From: Candidatus Delongbacteria bacterium
GTDB taxonomy: Bacteria; CAIWAD01
DNA length: 19,806 nucleotides
Assembly: GCA_041675285.1 (NCBI GenBank)
Contig: JBAYTZ010000026.1
Location: forward strand, 1-19,806
Reading direction: 5' to 3'
Below, in pieces: positions 6,843 to 14,960 of this stretch. Position 1 is the stretch's first letter. Each line of letters starts with the position of its first letter. Under the pieces are notes generated by a model. That model did no database searches, was not told where the DNA came from, and worked only from the letters and a program-made list of their open reading frames with translations. The position numbers were made by a program, and so were the translations under genes.

Positions 6843-7835
6843 CTAGAAGCGGTAGCCCAGGCTCAGGCGCGCGTAGCCGCCGGAGAGATCGTAGGCGATG
6901 GACTTCACGTCGCCGCTCAGGTCGATGGGACTCTCGTCCACGGGGCGGCCCAGCAGCTCGTTGCGGGCGTTCTCCACCGCGCGCTGGAGGGACTCGGAAA
7001 TCAGCGGCACGAATTCGTAGCGCGTGTCCGGGGCACCGGTCACCTGCCAGCTCTCCATAACGCCTTCATTGGAGCGGAACTGCTCCGTCGTGTTGCCGTC
7101 CAACTCGTCGAAATTCATGTGGTTGTAGCCCAGGTCCAGCATGATCGCCATGGGTCCCAGGTCGTACTCGGCGCCCACGAACAGGCGGGCCGTCAAGGCG
7201 CTGCCGTCGTAGTTCGCCAGCACCGTGTGCTGGGTGACCACCTCGCCGAAGAGCGGGTCGGCCTCGAACTGCGAAACCTGCATCTGGATGTAGCTGCCGG
7301 CGGCCTCGATGGAGCCGAAGCCCAGACCCAGACCCACGTGGGCGAAGAGCGGCAGGTTGGGGTCCCGCAGGCTGTAGCGGCAGGTGGCCAGCATGTTGCT
7401 GACGTCCACGCTCTCCTTGCCGAAGATCGAGGCCGTGAAGCCCGCGCCCGGTGAGAATTCGAAGGTGTTGGAGGAAGAGGAGGCCCCGGCGGAGTATTCC
7501 AGCCCGGCCACCAGCCGGCTGTGCGGCCAGTTGATGAGATCCTTTTCCACCGTGAGGCCCATGTCCGGACGGTTGTTAAGCTCCGGCACCTTGAGATAGG
7601 GAGCCCAGCCATTGCCCACGTCCTGACCCTGGGCATCCTCCACCCAGCTGCCGGTGGTGCCGAAGTACTGGTTCATGGAATTGATCTGGTCGTTGAGGTC
7701 CCCCAGCCCAGCCAGGTGATCCAGGCCCCCGTGCAGGCGCAACGTGAAGCCGTGGAGCGGCCCCGCGGCGGGTTGGGCGTGGGCGGCGGACAGGGCAAAC
7801 AGGCAGGTGACCGCAAGGCAGGACGCGCGCAGCAT
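6843..7835 (-). CDS. Predicted outer-membrane beta-barrel protein
   Basis: 330 residues from ATG 7835, preceded by the strong ribosome site GGAGGAATC. A longer in-frame start at 7928 would overrun the promoter. It has a signal peptide (LRASCLAVTCLFALSAAHA, likely cut after AHA at residue 20). The mature part has alternating short strands such as RLVAGLEYSAGA, FAHVGLGLGFGSIEAAG and LTARLFVGAEYDLGPMAIML. It ends in SGGYARLSLGYRF, with the C-terminal phenylalanine recognised by the BAM assembly machinery. The family is not recognised and no ligand can be proposed. It has its own promoter and terminator, so it is expressed as a single gene between mrp and polA. Confidence 0.75.
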   Translation of the reverse strand: MLRASCLAVTCLFALSAAHAQPAAGPLHGFTLRLHGGLDHLAGLGDLNDQINSMNQYFGTTGSWVEDAQGQDVGNGWAPYLKVPELNNRPDMGLTVEKDLINWPHSRLVAGLEYSAGASSSSNTFEFSPGAGFTASIFGKESVDVSNMLATCRYSLRDPNLPLFAHVGLGLGFGSIEAAGSYIQMQVSQFEADPLFGEVVTQHTVLANYDGSALTARLFVGAEYDLGPMAIMLDLGYNHMNFDELDGNTTEQFRSNEGVMESWQVTGAPDTRYEFVPLISESLQRAVENARNELLGRPVDESPIDLSGDVKSIAYDLSGGYARLSLGYRF

Positions 7836-7865
7836 GATTCCTCCGGGTTTCGGACAAGCGCACTT

Positions 7866-7894
7866 AAAGTAGGAAGGCCCCGGAGTGCTGTCAA
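7866..7894 (-). promoter_or_regulatory. Sigma70-like promoter of the outer-membrane protein gene
   Basis: On the minus strand TTGACA (7889-7894) and TACTTT (7866-7871) are separated by exactly 17 bp. The -10 box lies about 30 bp upstream of the ATG at 7835, leaving a short leader with the GGAGGA site. Confidence 0.75.
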
Positions 7895-7927
7895 CCAGCC
7901 AACAGCCGGAACTTGGCTTGGTACGCA

Positions 7928-7958
7928 AGGATCATGCCCATCCCATGGGCTTGATCCT
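7928..7958. repeat. 31-bp imperfect palindrome after mrp
   Basis: AGGATCA-T-GCCCAT and ATGGGC-T-TGATCCT flank CCC, pairing fully except for one T-T mismatch. It begins 23 bp past the mrp stop, so it could stabilise the mrp mRNA end or act as a weak terminator, although no T run follows. It has the same mismatch layout as the palindrome at 560-584. Confidence 0.65.
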
Positions 7959-7981
7959 GCTCCAGTTCGACAGCCCGCTCC

Positions 7982-9046
7982 TCAGGGCAACTGCCGGCAG
8001 ATGGCCTGCACCACCTGGTCGAAGAGCTCGGCATAGACGGGATCCTGGGTCACGATGGGCCGCCCCAGGTCGCCGCCCTCGCGGATGCGGATGTCGATGG
8101 GCAGCTCGGCCAGCAGCGGCACGTGCTGACGCTCGGCCTCCCGGGCGCCGCCGCCCTGGCCGAAGATGTGGTGGCGCCGTCCCGTGTCCGGGCATTGGAA
8201 CCAGCTCATGTTCTCGATGATCCCCAGGATGGGCACTTCCACCTTGCGGAACATGGTGATCGCCTTGCGGGCGTCGATCAGCGCCACTTCCTGGGGCGTG
8301 GTCACCACCACCACGCCGGAGAGCTTCACCCGCTGGGCCATGGTGAGTTGCGCGTCGCCCGTGCCGGGGGGCATGTCCACCACCATGAAATCCAATTCCG
8401 GCCAGAGCACGTCCTGCATCAACTGGGTTAGGGCCTGCATGACCATCGGCCCGCGCCAGATCATCGCCGCGTCCTCCTCGATCAGGTGACCGATGGAGAG
8501 CATGTGCACGCCGTGGGCTTCCAGCGGAATGATCTTGTTGTCCTGGACGAAGGGCCGCTCCAGGGTGCCCATGATCAGCTGCACGCTGGGGCCGTAGATG
8601 TCCGCGTCCAGCAGGCCCGTGCGATAGCCGGCCGCCGCCAGGGCCACGGCCAGGTTGGAGGCCACGGCGGACTTGCCCACGCCGCCTTTGCCCGAGGCCA
8701 CGGCCACCACGTGCTTGACCTGGTTGAGCAGTTTGGGCAGCTGGTTGGGGTCCTGGGCTCCGTGGGCGTGACCATGTCCGTGGCCGGCCTCGCTTTCGCC
8801 GCTGGTCTTGAGTTTGGTGAAGACCTGCAGGCGCCCCGGCACCTTGGCTTCCAGCCCGCGCTTGACCACCGCATCCAAACGCCGCGGGATGTCGGGGTCC
8901 TTGCTGGCCACCTCCAGGTAGATGTTCACGCCGTCGGGCAGGATTTCCACTTCCTGCACCATGCCGAAGGAGACCAGGTCCCGGTTCAGGCCCGGGTAGT
9001 TGACCTGCTTGAGCAGATCCAGGATCTCGTCACGGGTGAGGGCCAT
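7982..9046 (-). CDS. mrp: Mrp/ApbC-family iron-sulfur cluster carrier ATPase
   Basis: 354 residues from ATG 9046, with AAGGAAGG just upstream. Residues 1-80 form a MIP18/DUF59 domain (MALTRDEILDLLKQVNYPGL). A His/Gly-rich linker, GHGHGHAHG, lies at 88-96. The ATPase domain has the deviant Walker A SGKGGVGKS (118-126), DADIYGPS (147-154) and DMPPGTGD (224-231). Family members bind and transfer 4Fe-4S clusters to apoproteins in the cytoplasm. The usual CxxC cluster motif reads C285-PDTG here, so only the first cysteine is present. The family also has CPDTG members, so function is plausible. It is convergently spaced with nothing, reads toward the outer-membrane gene, and is divergent from the SprT-like gene with about 180 bp between starts. 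Confidence 0.93.
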   Translation of the reverse strand: MALTRDEILDLLKQVNYPGLNRDLVSFGMVQEVEILPDGVNIYLEVASKDPDIPRRLDAVVKRGLEAKVPGRLQVFTKLKTSGESEAGHGHGHAHGAQDPNQLPKLLNQVKHVVAVASGKGGVGKSAVASNLAVALAAAGYRTGLLDADIYGPSVQLIMGTLERPFVQDNKIIPLEAHGVHMLSIGHLIEEDAAMIWRGPMVMQALTQLMQDVLWPELDFMVVDMPPGTGDAQLTMAQRVKLSGVVVVTTPQEVALIDARKAITMFRKVEVPILGIIENMSWFQCPDTGRRHHIFGQGGGAREAERQHVPLLAELPIDIRIREGGDLGRPIVTQDPVYAELFDQVVQAICRQLP

Positions 9047-9226
9047 GCCTTCCTTTCCCACCCGGGCGCGCCGGGCGTTTGGCTGTTCTGTGCGGCGGGC
9101 TGGACGCCGCGCGTCCGCTCCGCTTCTGCGTCGCCTCCAGCTGGAACCCGCTGCCGGGCGCGCCGCGTTGGAGCGCTTCCCGGCCCCGCCGGCTAGGGAG
9201 GGCGTCAGGAACTTACATTTCAATCC

Positions 9227-9994
9227 ATGACCATGCCGGAACCCATGCGCGCGCACCCGCAGCAACTGCAGCTTGACTTGGAAGCTCTCCCTGGCCGGGA
9301 AGAGATCGCGCTGCGCCTGCGCGAGCTGGACCGGGCGCTGGGCACCGCCGCTCCGCCGCCCGTGCTGGTGCGGACCCGGCGCAACCGCAGCACCCTGGGC
9401 AGCCTGAGGCTGGGGGCCGGCCCGCCGGCGGTCTGGCGCTTCACGGTGGATGCCAGTCTGCTGGAGCGGGATCCCCGCGGTGCCCTGGATCTGGGCCTCT
9501 TGCTCATGCACCGGGCCCGCCGCAAACGACCGCCCCGGGAACTGGGCCTGCGCCTCTCCGAACTGCGCGCCGACTGGGGCGAGGTCCGGCCGCTGCGGCG
9601 TCCGCAGGGCCTGCTGGTGGATCCGCGGCTGGAGGCCCGCCTGATCGCCGTGGCCCAGGCCGCCTTCCCCGGGCTGCCGCCCGACCAGTTGCCCGCCGTG
9701 GTCTGGACCACCAGCCGCAGCCGGCGCGTGCTGGGGCGCTACGACGGCCGGGCCCGGCGCATCGAGATCCACGGCGCCCTGCGCCACCCCGGGGTGCCCG
9801 CGGCGGTACTGGACAACCTGCTGCACCACGAACTGCTCCACGCCCGGCTGGGGGGTCAGCGCCAAGGCAGCCGGTTGGTCCATCACCATGCGGAATTCAG
9901 AAAGTTGGAACGGGCCTATCCGGGGTATTCCGAGGCGGTGGCCTGGGAGCAGCGTCACTGGCTGCGCTGGTTGGCCCGCCACCACGACGCCTGA
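9227..9994 (+). CDS. SprT-like zinc metalloprotease-like protein
   Basis: 255 residues from ATG 9227. No good ribosome site fixes the start; ATG 9233 and 9245 are possible. The C-terminal half has the zinc motif H201-E202-LL-H205 inside LDNLLHHELLHARLGG. A likely third ligand, H221, lies in HHHAEFRKLERAYPGY, as in SprT/WSS1-type domains (HExxH then HxxxF). The N-terminal 130 residues are Arg-, Leu- and Pro-rich, contain RNRSTLGSLRLG, and are not recognised. SprT-like proteins are DNA- or protein-associated peptidases, but substrates in bacteria are poorly known. No signal peptide is seen, so it is probably cytoplasmic. The third codon positions are strongly GC-biased as expected for a real gene here. 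Most similar proteins are annotated only as SprT-like domain proteins. Confidence 0.7.
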   Translation: MTMPEPMRAHPQQLQLDLEALPGREEIALRLRELDRALGTAAPPPVLVRTRRNRSTLGSLRLGAGPPAVWRFTVDASLLERDPRGALDLGLLLMHRARRKRPPRELGLRLSELRADWGEVRPLRRPQGLLVDPRLEARLIAVAQAAFPGLPPDQLPAVVWTTSRSRRVLGRYDGRARRIEIHGALRHPGVPAAVLDNLLHHELLHARLGGQRQGSRLVHHHAEFRKLERAYPGYSEAVAWEQRHWLRWLARHHDA

Positions 9995-10240
9995 TCAAGC
10001 CGCTCTGGCAGAGGCGCGCGGAGCTGCCGGGAATTGAACAGCCCTGCCTGAAATCGCGCAGCGGGGATCAGAATCGAACCACATTCTCCTCGAGCCAAGT
10101 GCAGTATTTCCAATGAGGATCATGGCCTTTTAAAGCTGGGCGTCCCCAGGCCCGGGATTGGCCCACCTCTTGCTCAGAAGGGAACTGTCGTGCGGCCACG
10201 CTGCACACTGCCCTGAAACAGAACACAACGGAGTGACGCC

Positions 10241-10366
10241 ATGACTGCGGATCGCAAGCTAACCCGCGTGCTGAATCGGCAACGGCTGCTGGGATTCCCG
10301 AGCGACATGCTGTTCTCCAGCCCGCTCTTCCTGTTGATCCTGTTGATGTTCATCATGATTTTCTAG
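10241..10366 (+). CDS. Small single-span membrane protein
   Basis: 41 residues from ATG 10241, with GGAG 8 nt upstream. The first 21 residues are polar and basic (MTADRKLTRVLNRQRLLGF). The rest is a hydrophobic span rich in Leu, Ile, Met and Phe (SPLFLLILLMFIMIF) that runs to the last residue. It is followed by a hairpin terminator, so it forms its own transcription unit between the SprT-like gene and the kinase. The family is not recognised. Positive residues before the span suggest an N-in orientation. Start, ribosome site, charge pattern and terminator together support a real gene. The stretch 9995-10240 upstream has no other gene. Confidence 0.6.
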   Translation: MTADRKLTRVLNRQRLLGFPSDMLFSSPLFLLILLMFIMIF

Positions 10367-10415
10367 ATCCACTTCGCACTCTCCCAAGCGGGATCCTCCC
10401 GCTGACTTGGCTGAT

Positions 10416-10440
10416 AAGGCCGGCGTGAGCCGGCCTTTCT
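10416..10440 (+). terminator. Rho-independent terminator after the small protein
   Basis: Arms AAGGCCGGC (10416-10424) and GCCGGCCTT (10429-10437) with tetraloop GTGA, followed by TCT. The T run is short. A smaller hairpin (AGCGGG/CCCGCT) lies just upstream at about 10386-10402. Confidence 0.75.
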
Positions 10441-10539
10441 CATGGCCCGCCCCCGTCGCCCCACCCCTATTCAGACCCGCCAGTTGCTTGCCGATAAAGC
10501 TGACAGCGAGGAACGGATGGGCAACGGGGGTCGAGACAC

Positions 10540-12675
10540 GTGAGCAACAACCTGGTTCAGCGGCTGCGCAGCGCCCTGCTGCCCAAAGCCGGCAGTTCCA
10601 TCGAAACCGTGCAGCAGCAGTGGGTTCTGCTCATCACCGCCGGCATGTCCCTGTTCACGACGCTGATCTTCGTTTTGCCGCTCATGATCCTGAATCCATT
10701 GCTGATCAACCGCTACGGCGGCATCGCCCTGTACCAACTCCTCCTCTGCGTGGTCATCCTGGCGCTGCTGGGGCGGGGGCGCGTCCGGGGGGCCCGCTGG
10801 ACGGCCGTGCTGGGCTTCTGGCTCCTGGCCAGCCTGGCCATCAGCACCTCCGGCGGCATCCACTCGTCGGTGTTCATGCTCTATCTGGTGTTGATCGTGC
10901 TGTCCGGCTTGACCTTCGGGCTGCGCGGCGGGCTCTACATGACCGCCATCAACACCGTGGCCGCCTTCACGTTCTTCTGGGCCGAAGGGGCCGGCCTGTT
11001 GCCGCCCAGCCGCCCCACCACCGACGTCATCCAGTTGGGCAGCATCCTCTACCAGATTTTCTCCGTGGTCGCGCTGATCGCCGTGGCCGTGGTGGTGTTC
11101 CAGCGCTCCGTGCTGGAAACCCGGCGCGAACTGGAGGAGCGGCTCAAGACCGAACAGGATCTGCTGGACGAGCAGGCCCTGAACAAGGCGCTGTTCAACG
11201 GGATCCCGGGCATCGTGGTCATGCTGGACAAGGACGGGCACCTGGTGCGCTGGAACCTGGAGCTGGAACGGGTGGGCGGCTATTCCGCCGAGGAAATCCG
11301 CGCGTGCAGCGTCTGGGACCTCATCGACCTGCCGGACCGGGCACGGCTGAACCAGCTGCTGGCCGACGCCCTGACCAGCGGGCATGCCTCGACGGAGCTG
11401 CACTACCTGACCCGGGACGGCCGCAAGGTGCCGATCCAGTACCTCTGCAACCGCTGTGAACTCAACGGGGAGACCTACTTCGTGGGCGCCGGCCTGGACG
11501 TCAGCGAGCGCCGCGCCCTGGAGCAGCAGTTCCTGCAGATGCAGAAGATGGAGGCGGTGGGTCGGCTGGCCGGTGGCGTGGCCCACGATTTCAACAACAT
11601 CCTGACCGTGATCAACGGCTACGCCGAGATCCTGCTCTCCAAGCACCCGCTGGAAGAGGATCCCCAGCACCAGGAGCTGGAACTGATCCACCAGTCCGGC
11701 CAGCGCGCCGGCGCCCTCACCCGCCAGTTGCTGGCCTTCAGCCGGCAGCAGATGTTGAATCCGCGCGAATTGCAGCTCAACGAACTGATCCTCAACCTGG
11801 ACAAGATGTTGCGCCGCCTGATCGGCGAGGACGTGCAGCTCGTGCTGGACCTGGATCCCAGCCTGGGCATCGTCACCGCGGATCCCAGCCAGCTGGAGCA
11901 GGTGCTGCTCAACCTGGCCGTCAACGCCCGCGACGCCATGCCCAACGGCGGCAAGCTGACCATCGGCACCTCGAGCATCCTGCTGGACGCGGACACGGTG
12001 GGCTCGCTGCCGGACATGCAGCCCGGGCCCCACGTGGTGCTCACGGTCTCCGACACCGGCACCGGCATGACGGACGAGGTCAAGTCCCGGATCTTCGAGC
12101 CCTTCTTCACCACCAAGGCCCTGGGCCAGGGCACGGGATTGGGGCTCTCCACGGTGATCGGCATCGTGCGGCAGAGCGGCGGCCAGATCGCCGTCTACAG
12201 CGAGCCCGGCGCCGGCGCCACCTTCAAGGTCTTCCTGCCCGAGGGCGAGGTCGCGCTGGGCAGCGGCGTGGACGTGGTGGAGGACGAGGTGCGCGGCGGG
12301 CGCGAGACCATCCTGCTGGCCGAGGACGACTCCACCGTGCGCAACCTGGTCAAGCGGATCCTCAAGAGTGGCGGCTACACGGTGATCGCCGCGGAAAGCG
12401 GGCCGGACGCCCTGGAGGCCTTCCGCTTCCACAGCGGACGGGTGGACCTGCTGCTCACCGACGTGATCATGCCCGGCGGCATGACCGGCGCCGACCTGGC
12501 CCTGGACCTGATGGCCTTCCGGCCCACGCTCAAGGTGATCTACATGTCTGGCTACTCGCACACCATCTTCACGGACGCGGTGTTCTCCAACACTCAGGTG
12601 GAGCTGCTGCCCAAGCCCTTCACCGCCCGTCAGCTACTGCAAACCCTGCGGCGCGTGCTGGACGGCGAAGTCTGA
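10540..12675 (+). CDS. Hybrid sensor histidine kinase/response regulator
   Basis: 711 residues from GTG 10540, with a GGGGG run upstream. About six hydrophobic spans between residues 29 and 187 make a membrane sensor with little periplasmic loop. A coiled linker (190-215) and a PAS domain (about 215-325, GIPGIVVMLDKDGHLVRWN) follow. HisKA has the phospho-acceptor H349 in GGVAHDFNN. The HATPase has N-box NLAVNARDAMP, G1 DTGTGM and G2 GTGLGLS. A C-terminal receiver domain (about 588-711) has acidic residues E595-D596-D597, phospho-acceptor D641 (LLLTDVIMPGG), S670 and K692 (PKPF). It should autophosphorylate and pass phosphate to its own receiver. No output domain or partner regulator is adjacent, so the target is unknown. 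The following efflux operon has a separate TetR regulator and a terminator in between. Confidence 0.92.
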   Translation: MSNNLVQRLRSALLPKAGSSIETVQQQWVLLITAGMSLFTTLIFVLPLMILNPLLINRYGGIALYQLLLCVVILALLGRGRVRGARWTAVLGFWLLASLAISTSGGIHSSVFMLYLVLIVLSGLTFGLRGGLYMTAINTVAAFTFFWAEGAGLLPPSRPTTDVIQLGSILYQIFSVVALIAVAVVVFQRSVLETRRELEERLKTEQDLLDEQALNKALFNGIPGIVVMLDKDGHLVRWNLELERVGGYSAEEIRACSVWDLIDLPDRARLNQLLADALTSGHASTELHYLTRDGRKVPIQYLCNRCELNGETYFVGAGLDVSERRALEQQFLQMQKMEAVGRLAGGVAHDFNNILTVINGYAEILLSKHPLEEDPQHQELELIHQSGQRAGALTRQLLAFSRQQMLNPRELQLNELILNLDKMLRRLIGEDVQLVLDLDPSLGIVTADPSQLEQVLLNLAVNARDAMPNGGKLTIGTSSILLDADTVGSLPDMQPGPHVVLTVSDTGTGMTDEVKSRIFEPFFTTKALGQGTGLGLSTVIGIVRQSGGQIAVYSEPGAGATFKVFLPEGEVALGSGVDVVEDEVRGGRETILLAEDDSTVRNLVKRILKSGGYTVIAAESGPDALEAFRFHSGRVDLLLTDVIMPGGMTGADLALDLMAFRPTLKVIYMSGYSHTIFTDAVFSNTQVELLPKPFTARQLLQTLRRVLDGEV

Positions 12676-12806
12676 GCCAGGCGGTTCCGCGCGCCACGTG
12701 CGGCCACAGCCGGAGCAGTGTGGCCGCCCGGCCGGTCCTTGTCCCAACCCCGCGTTATCCTAATCCCTGAAATTCCAGCGGTTTGCGGATCTCGTTCGCA
12801 TCCTGT

Positions 12807-12828
12807 CCCAGCGGCGCGCTGGGTTTTT
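12807..12828 (+). terminator. Rho-independent terminator of the kinase gene
   Basis: CCCAGCG, loop GCG, CGCTGGG, then TTTTT (12824-12828). It lies about 130 bp past the kinase stop. A second GC-rich hairpin without a T run (GCGGCCACA/TGTGGCCGC, 12700-12727) precedes it. No gene is seen in 12676-12941. Confidence 0.85.
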
Positions 12829-12871
12829 CGTAGCGGTGCTTGCATCTCTGCTGGCGCAATATGACCATGTG

Positions 12872-12922
12872 ACCCGATTGACCAAATACGTCAGATGAGT
12901 CAATCGGTCAACGGGTCAATCG
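12872..12922. promoter_or_regulatory. Operator-like repeat cluster upstream of tetR
   Basis: GATTGAC (12876-12882) is mirrored by GTCAATC (12899-12905), with TGACC before the first. GTCAATCG then recurs at 12915-12922 after GTCAACG. A cluster of inverted and direct half-sites 20-70 bp before a tetR start is the usual site of autoregulation, controlling the whole efflux operon. A -35-like TTGACC overlaps the first half-site but no convincing -10 box was found. Confidence 0.6.
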
Positions 12923-12941
12923 TCAGACAAGCGAGGGTGGG

Positions 12942-13550
12942 ATGGAGAAACCGGACCTGATCCTGGAGGCGGCGGCCAAACGATTCGCCCTCTTCGGGTT
13001 CCGCCGTACGGTGATGGACGACATCGCGCGGGACGCGGGCATCGCCAAGGGCAGCCTCTACCTGCACGCGGCCAGCAAGGAGGATCTCTTCCTGAAGACC
13101 GTGCTGCGGGAGCGTCAGTTGATGGCCGAAGCGGCCCGCGAGGCGGCGGCCGGCCACGAGGATCCCCGCGAGGCGCTGGGCGCCCTGGTGCGGCGCTTCC
13201 TGCAAGACCTGGAGGAGCGGCCGTTGATGGGCCGGCTGATGACCGGCGACGCGGAGATGGGCCTGGGTCCGGAGTTGCAGCAGCAACTGCTGGTTCACTG
13301 CAACGAGGACCGCGACATCATGCAGGTGGTCAGCGAGGCCCTGCAGGCCGGGGTCGCGCGCGGGCTGTTCCGGGCGGACCTCAGCGTGGAGGCCTCCGCG
13401 TCCATCGTCATCTCGATTTTCCACATCCATCTGTACAACAAGAAGCAGCGCTTCATCGAGCTGGACGACGAAGTCTTCACCCGGGAGTTGCTGCGCATTC
13501 TGTTCGAGGGGATCCAGATCTGCGAGAGAGGCTTCCATGAGGAACACTAA
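12942..13550 (+). CDS. TetR/AcrR-family transcriptional regulator
   Basis: 202 residues, typical for the family. The N-terminal helix-turn-helix (about 5-52) reads ILEAAAKRFALFGFRRTVMDDIARDAGIAKGSL in overlapping pieces: AAKRFALFGF, then VMDDIARDAG, then IAKGSLYLH with KEDLF. The C-terminal ligand domain is unrecognised and diverse, as usual. The 3' end overlaps the start of the tolC-like gene by 14 bp, so the two are co-transcribed. By family precedent it represses its operon and is released by a pump substrate or related ligand. The repeat cluster upstream is the likely operator. Start ATG 12942 follows GAGGGTGGG. Confidence 0.93.
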   Translation: MEKPDLILEAAAKRFALFGFRRTVMDDIARDAGIAKGSLYLHAASKEDLFLKTVLRERQLMAEAAREAAAGHEDPREALGALVRRFLQDLEERPLMGRLMTGDAEMGLGPELQQQLLVHCNEDRDIMQVVSEALQAGVARGLFRADLSVEASASIVISIFHIHLYNKKQRFIELDDEVFTRELLRILFEGIQICERGFHEEH

Positions 13551-14958
13551 GAGGGCGCGGCCCGTCGCGCTGCTGCTGGGGTGTCTGCTGCTGCCGGGGC
13601 TGGCGCCCCGCGCCGCCACCTTCGATCCGCCCGTGGGCGAGGCGGTGGCCTGGCTGCTGGAACACAATCGGGACTACCAGAAGGCGCTGGCCGAGCGGGA
13701 AAAGGCGCGCATGAACGTGGTGGAGGCCGCCTCCACCGCCCTGCCCAACCTGTCCGCCACGGCCACGGGCACGCGGCTGGGCAAGGTCCAAAGCTTCCTC
13801 TGGGAAGTGGACAGCACGGAGACGGCGGAGCTGAAGGTGGCCGCCGAGGACAACTACAAGCTGGGCCTCAACCTGACCCAGTTGCTGTTCTCCGGCAGCG
13901 CCTTCCAGGCCATCGGCGTTTCGCGCAGCTACGAGCGGGTCTCCGACGCGGCGCTGATCGTGGAGCGGGCGACGCTGCTGAAGACCTACCTGACCGGCTA
14001 CGCCCAGATGGGCATGCTGGAGGACCTGACGGACCTGAACCAGGAGGTGGTCGCCCAGACCCAAGCCCGGCTGGACGACGCCCGCCTGCTGCACGAGATC
14101 GGCTCCCTGAGCCGCTTCGACCTGCTGCGCAGCGAAGTGGAGCACATGAACTCCATCCCCGCCCTGCGCGAGGCCGAGCATGGGTACTCCCAGGCCGCCG
14201 CAGGCCTGGCCCTCCAGCTCAACCTGCCCCCGGGCCAGGATCTGGAGGCTCACGATTTCGATCTGCGCTGCGACCTGCTGGAGGCGGAGTTTCCCGGCCT
14301 GCTGGACGGCCGCCGGCTGGAAAGTGGCATCGGTCCCGAGGACCAGCGCCGCCTGGTCGAGTTCGCGCTGGCGCATCGGGCGGAAGTGGCCTTGTCGTCG
14401 AATCTGGTGACGGGCTACCGACGGGCCGTGAAGGTCTACCAGGCCGAGCACCTGCCCACCCTGGCGGCCTTCGCCAACTGGGAGCGCGCCAACCAGTGGG
14501 ACATGTTCAGCCAGTCCGAGAGCTGGAACAACAGCTGGAACATGGGCCTGCAGGCCAGCCTGCCCCTGTTCAACGGGTTCCGCACCACCAGCCAGGTGGT
14601 GAAGAGCCGGCAGGATCTGCGCAAGGCCCGGGCCGACGACAGCGTGCTGCAGGACGCCATCCGCCTGGAGTGCCGGACGGCTCTGGACGAGCTGCAGCGC
14701 CGCAGCCTGGACATGCAGGCCTGGAGCCGCAACTCGGAGGCGGCGGCGGAAGGCTTGAAGATCGCCGAGACGCGGCGCGAGGGCGGCGCGGGCTCCGAAC
14801 TGGAACTGCGCGACGCGCGCATGGCCATGAAGGCCGCGCGCCTGAACGAGGCCCAGGCCCGCTTCGAGCTGCTCAAGGCGCGGATCGGGTTGTTGCACGC
14901 GCTGGGACTGCTGGACCAGACCAGCTACCAGGACCTGAACTACAAGAGCGAGGAATAG
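13537..14958 (+). CDS. TolC-family outer-membrane efflux protein
   Basis: 473 residues. It has an N-terminal export signal (ARPVALLLGCLLLPGLAPRAA), probably cut near residue 27; the LLGC at 13-16 could alternatively be a lipobox. Two internally related halves follow, rich in Ala, Leu, Glu and Arg coiled-coil sequence. Each contains a barrel-strand segment (LPNLSATATGT in the first; LPTLAAFANWERANQW then LQASLPLFNGFRT in the second), as in the TolC outer-membrane factor family. The trimer forms the exit duct for the adaptor and pump encoded next. It starts inside tetR with AGAGAGG as ribosome site and ends 2 bp before the adaptor ATG. Confidence 0.9.
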   Translation: MRNTKRARPVALLLGCLLLPGLAPRAATFDPPVGEAVAWLLEHNRDYQKALAEREKARMNVVEAASTALPNLSATATGTRLGKVQSFLWEVDSTETAELKVAAEDNYKLGLNLTQLLFSGSAFQAIGVSRSYERVSDAALIVERATLLKTYLTGYAQMGMLEDLTDLNQEVVAQTQARLDDARLLHEIGSLSRFDLLRSEVEHMNSIPALREAEHGYSQAAAGLALQLNLPPGQDLEAHDFDLRCDLLEAEFPGLLDGRRLESGIGPEDQRRLVEFALAHRAEVALSSNLVTGYRRAVKVYQAEHLPTLAAFANWERANQWDMFSQSESWNNSWNMGLQASLPLFNGFRTTSQVVKSRQDLRKARADDSVLQDAIRLECRTALDELQRRSLDMQAWSRNSEAAAEGLKIAETRREGGAGSELELRDARMAMKAARLNEAQARFELLKARIGLLHALGLLDQTSYQDLNYKSEE

Positions 14959-14960
14959 AC

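Noticed and set aside
10070..10112. tRNA-like string (GGTTCGATTCTGATCCCC on the minus strand)
   Set aside because: The T-arm bases do not pair around the loop and no anticodon or acceptor stem can be drawn.
10471..12561. Long antisense open frame (696 codons) opposite the histidine kinase
   Set aside because: His/Gln/Val-rich product typical of the reverse complement of GC-biased codons; the sense strand has clear kinase motifs.
13581..14960. In-frame upstream extension of the adaptor gene
   Set aside because: It overlaps tolC in another frame and gives a Gly/Arg/Pro-rich product; the true start is the ATG before the lipoprotein signal peptide.
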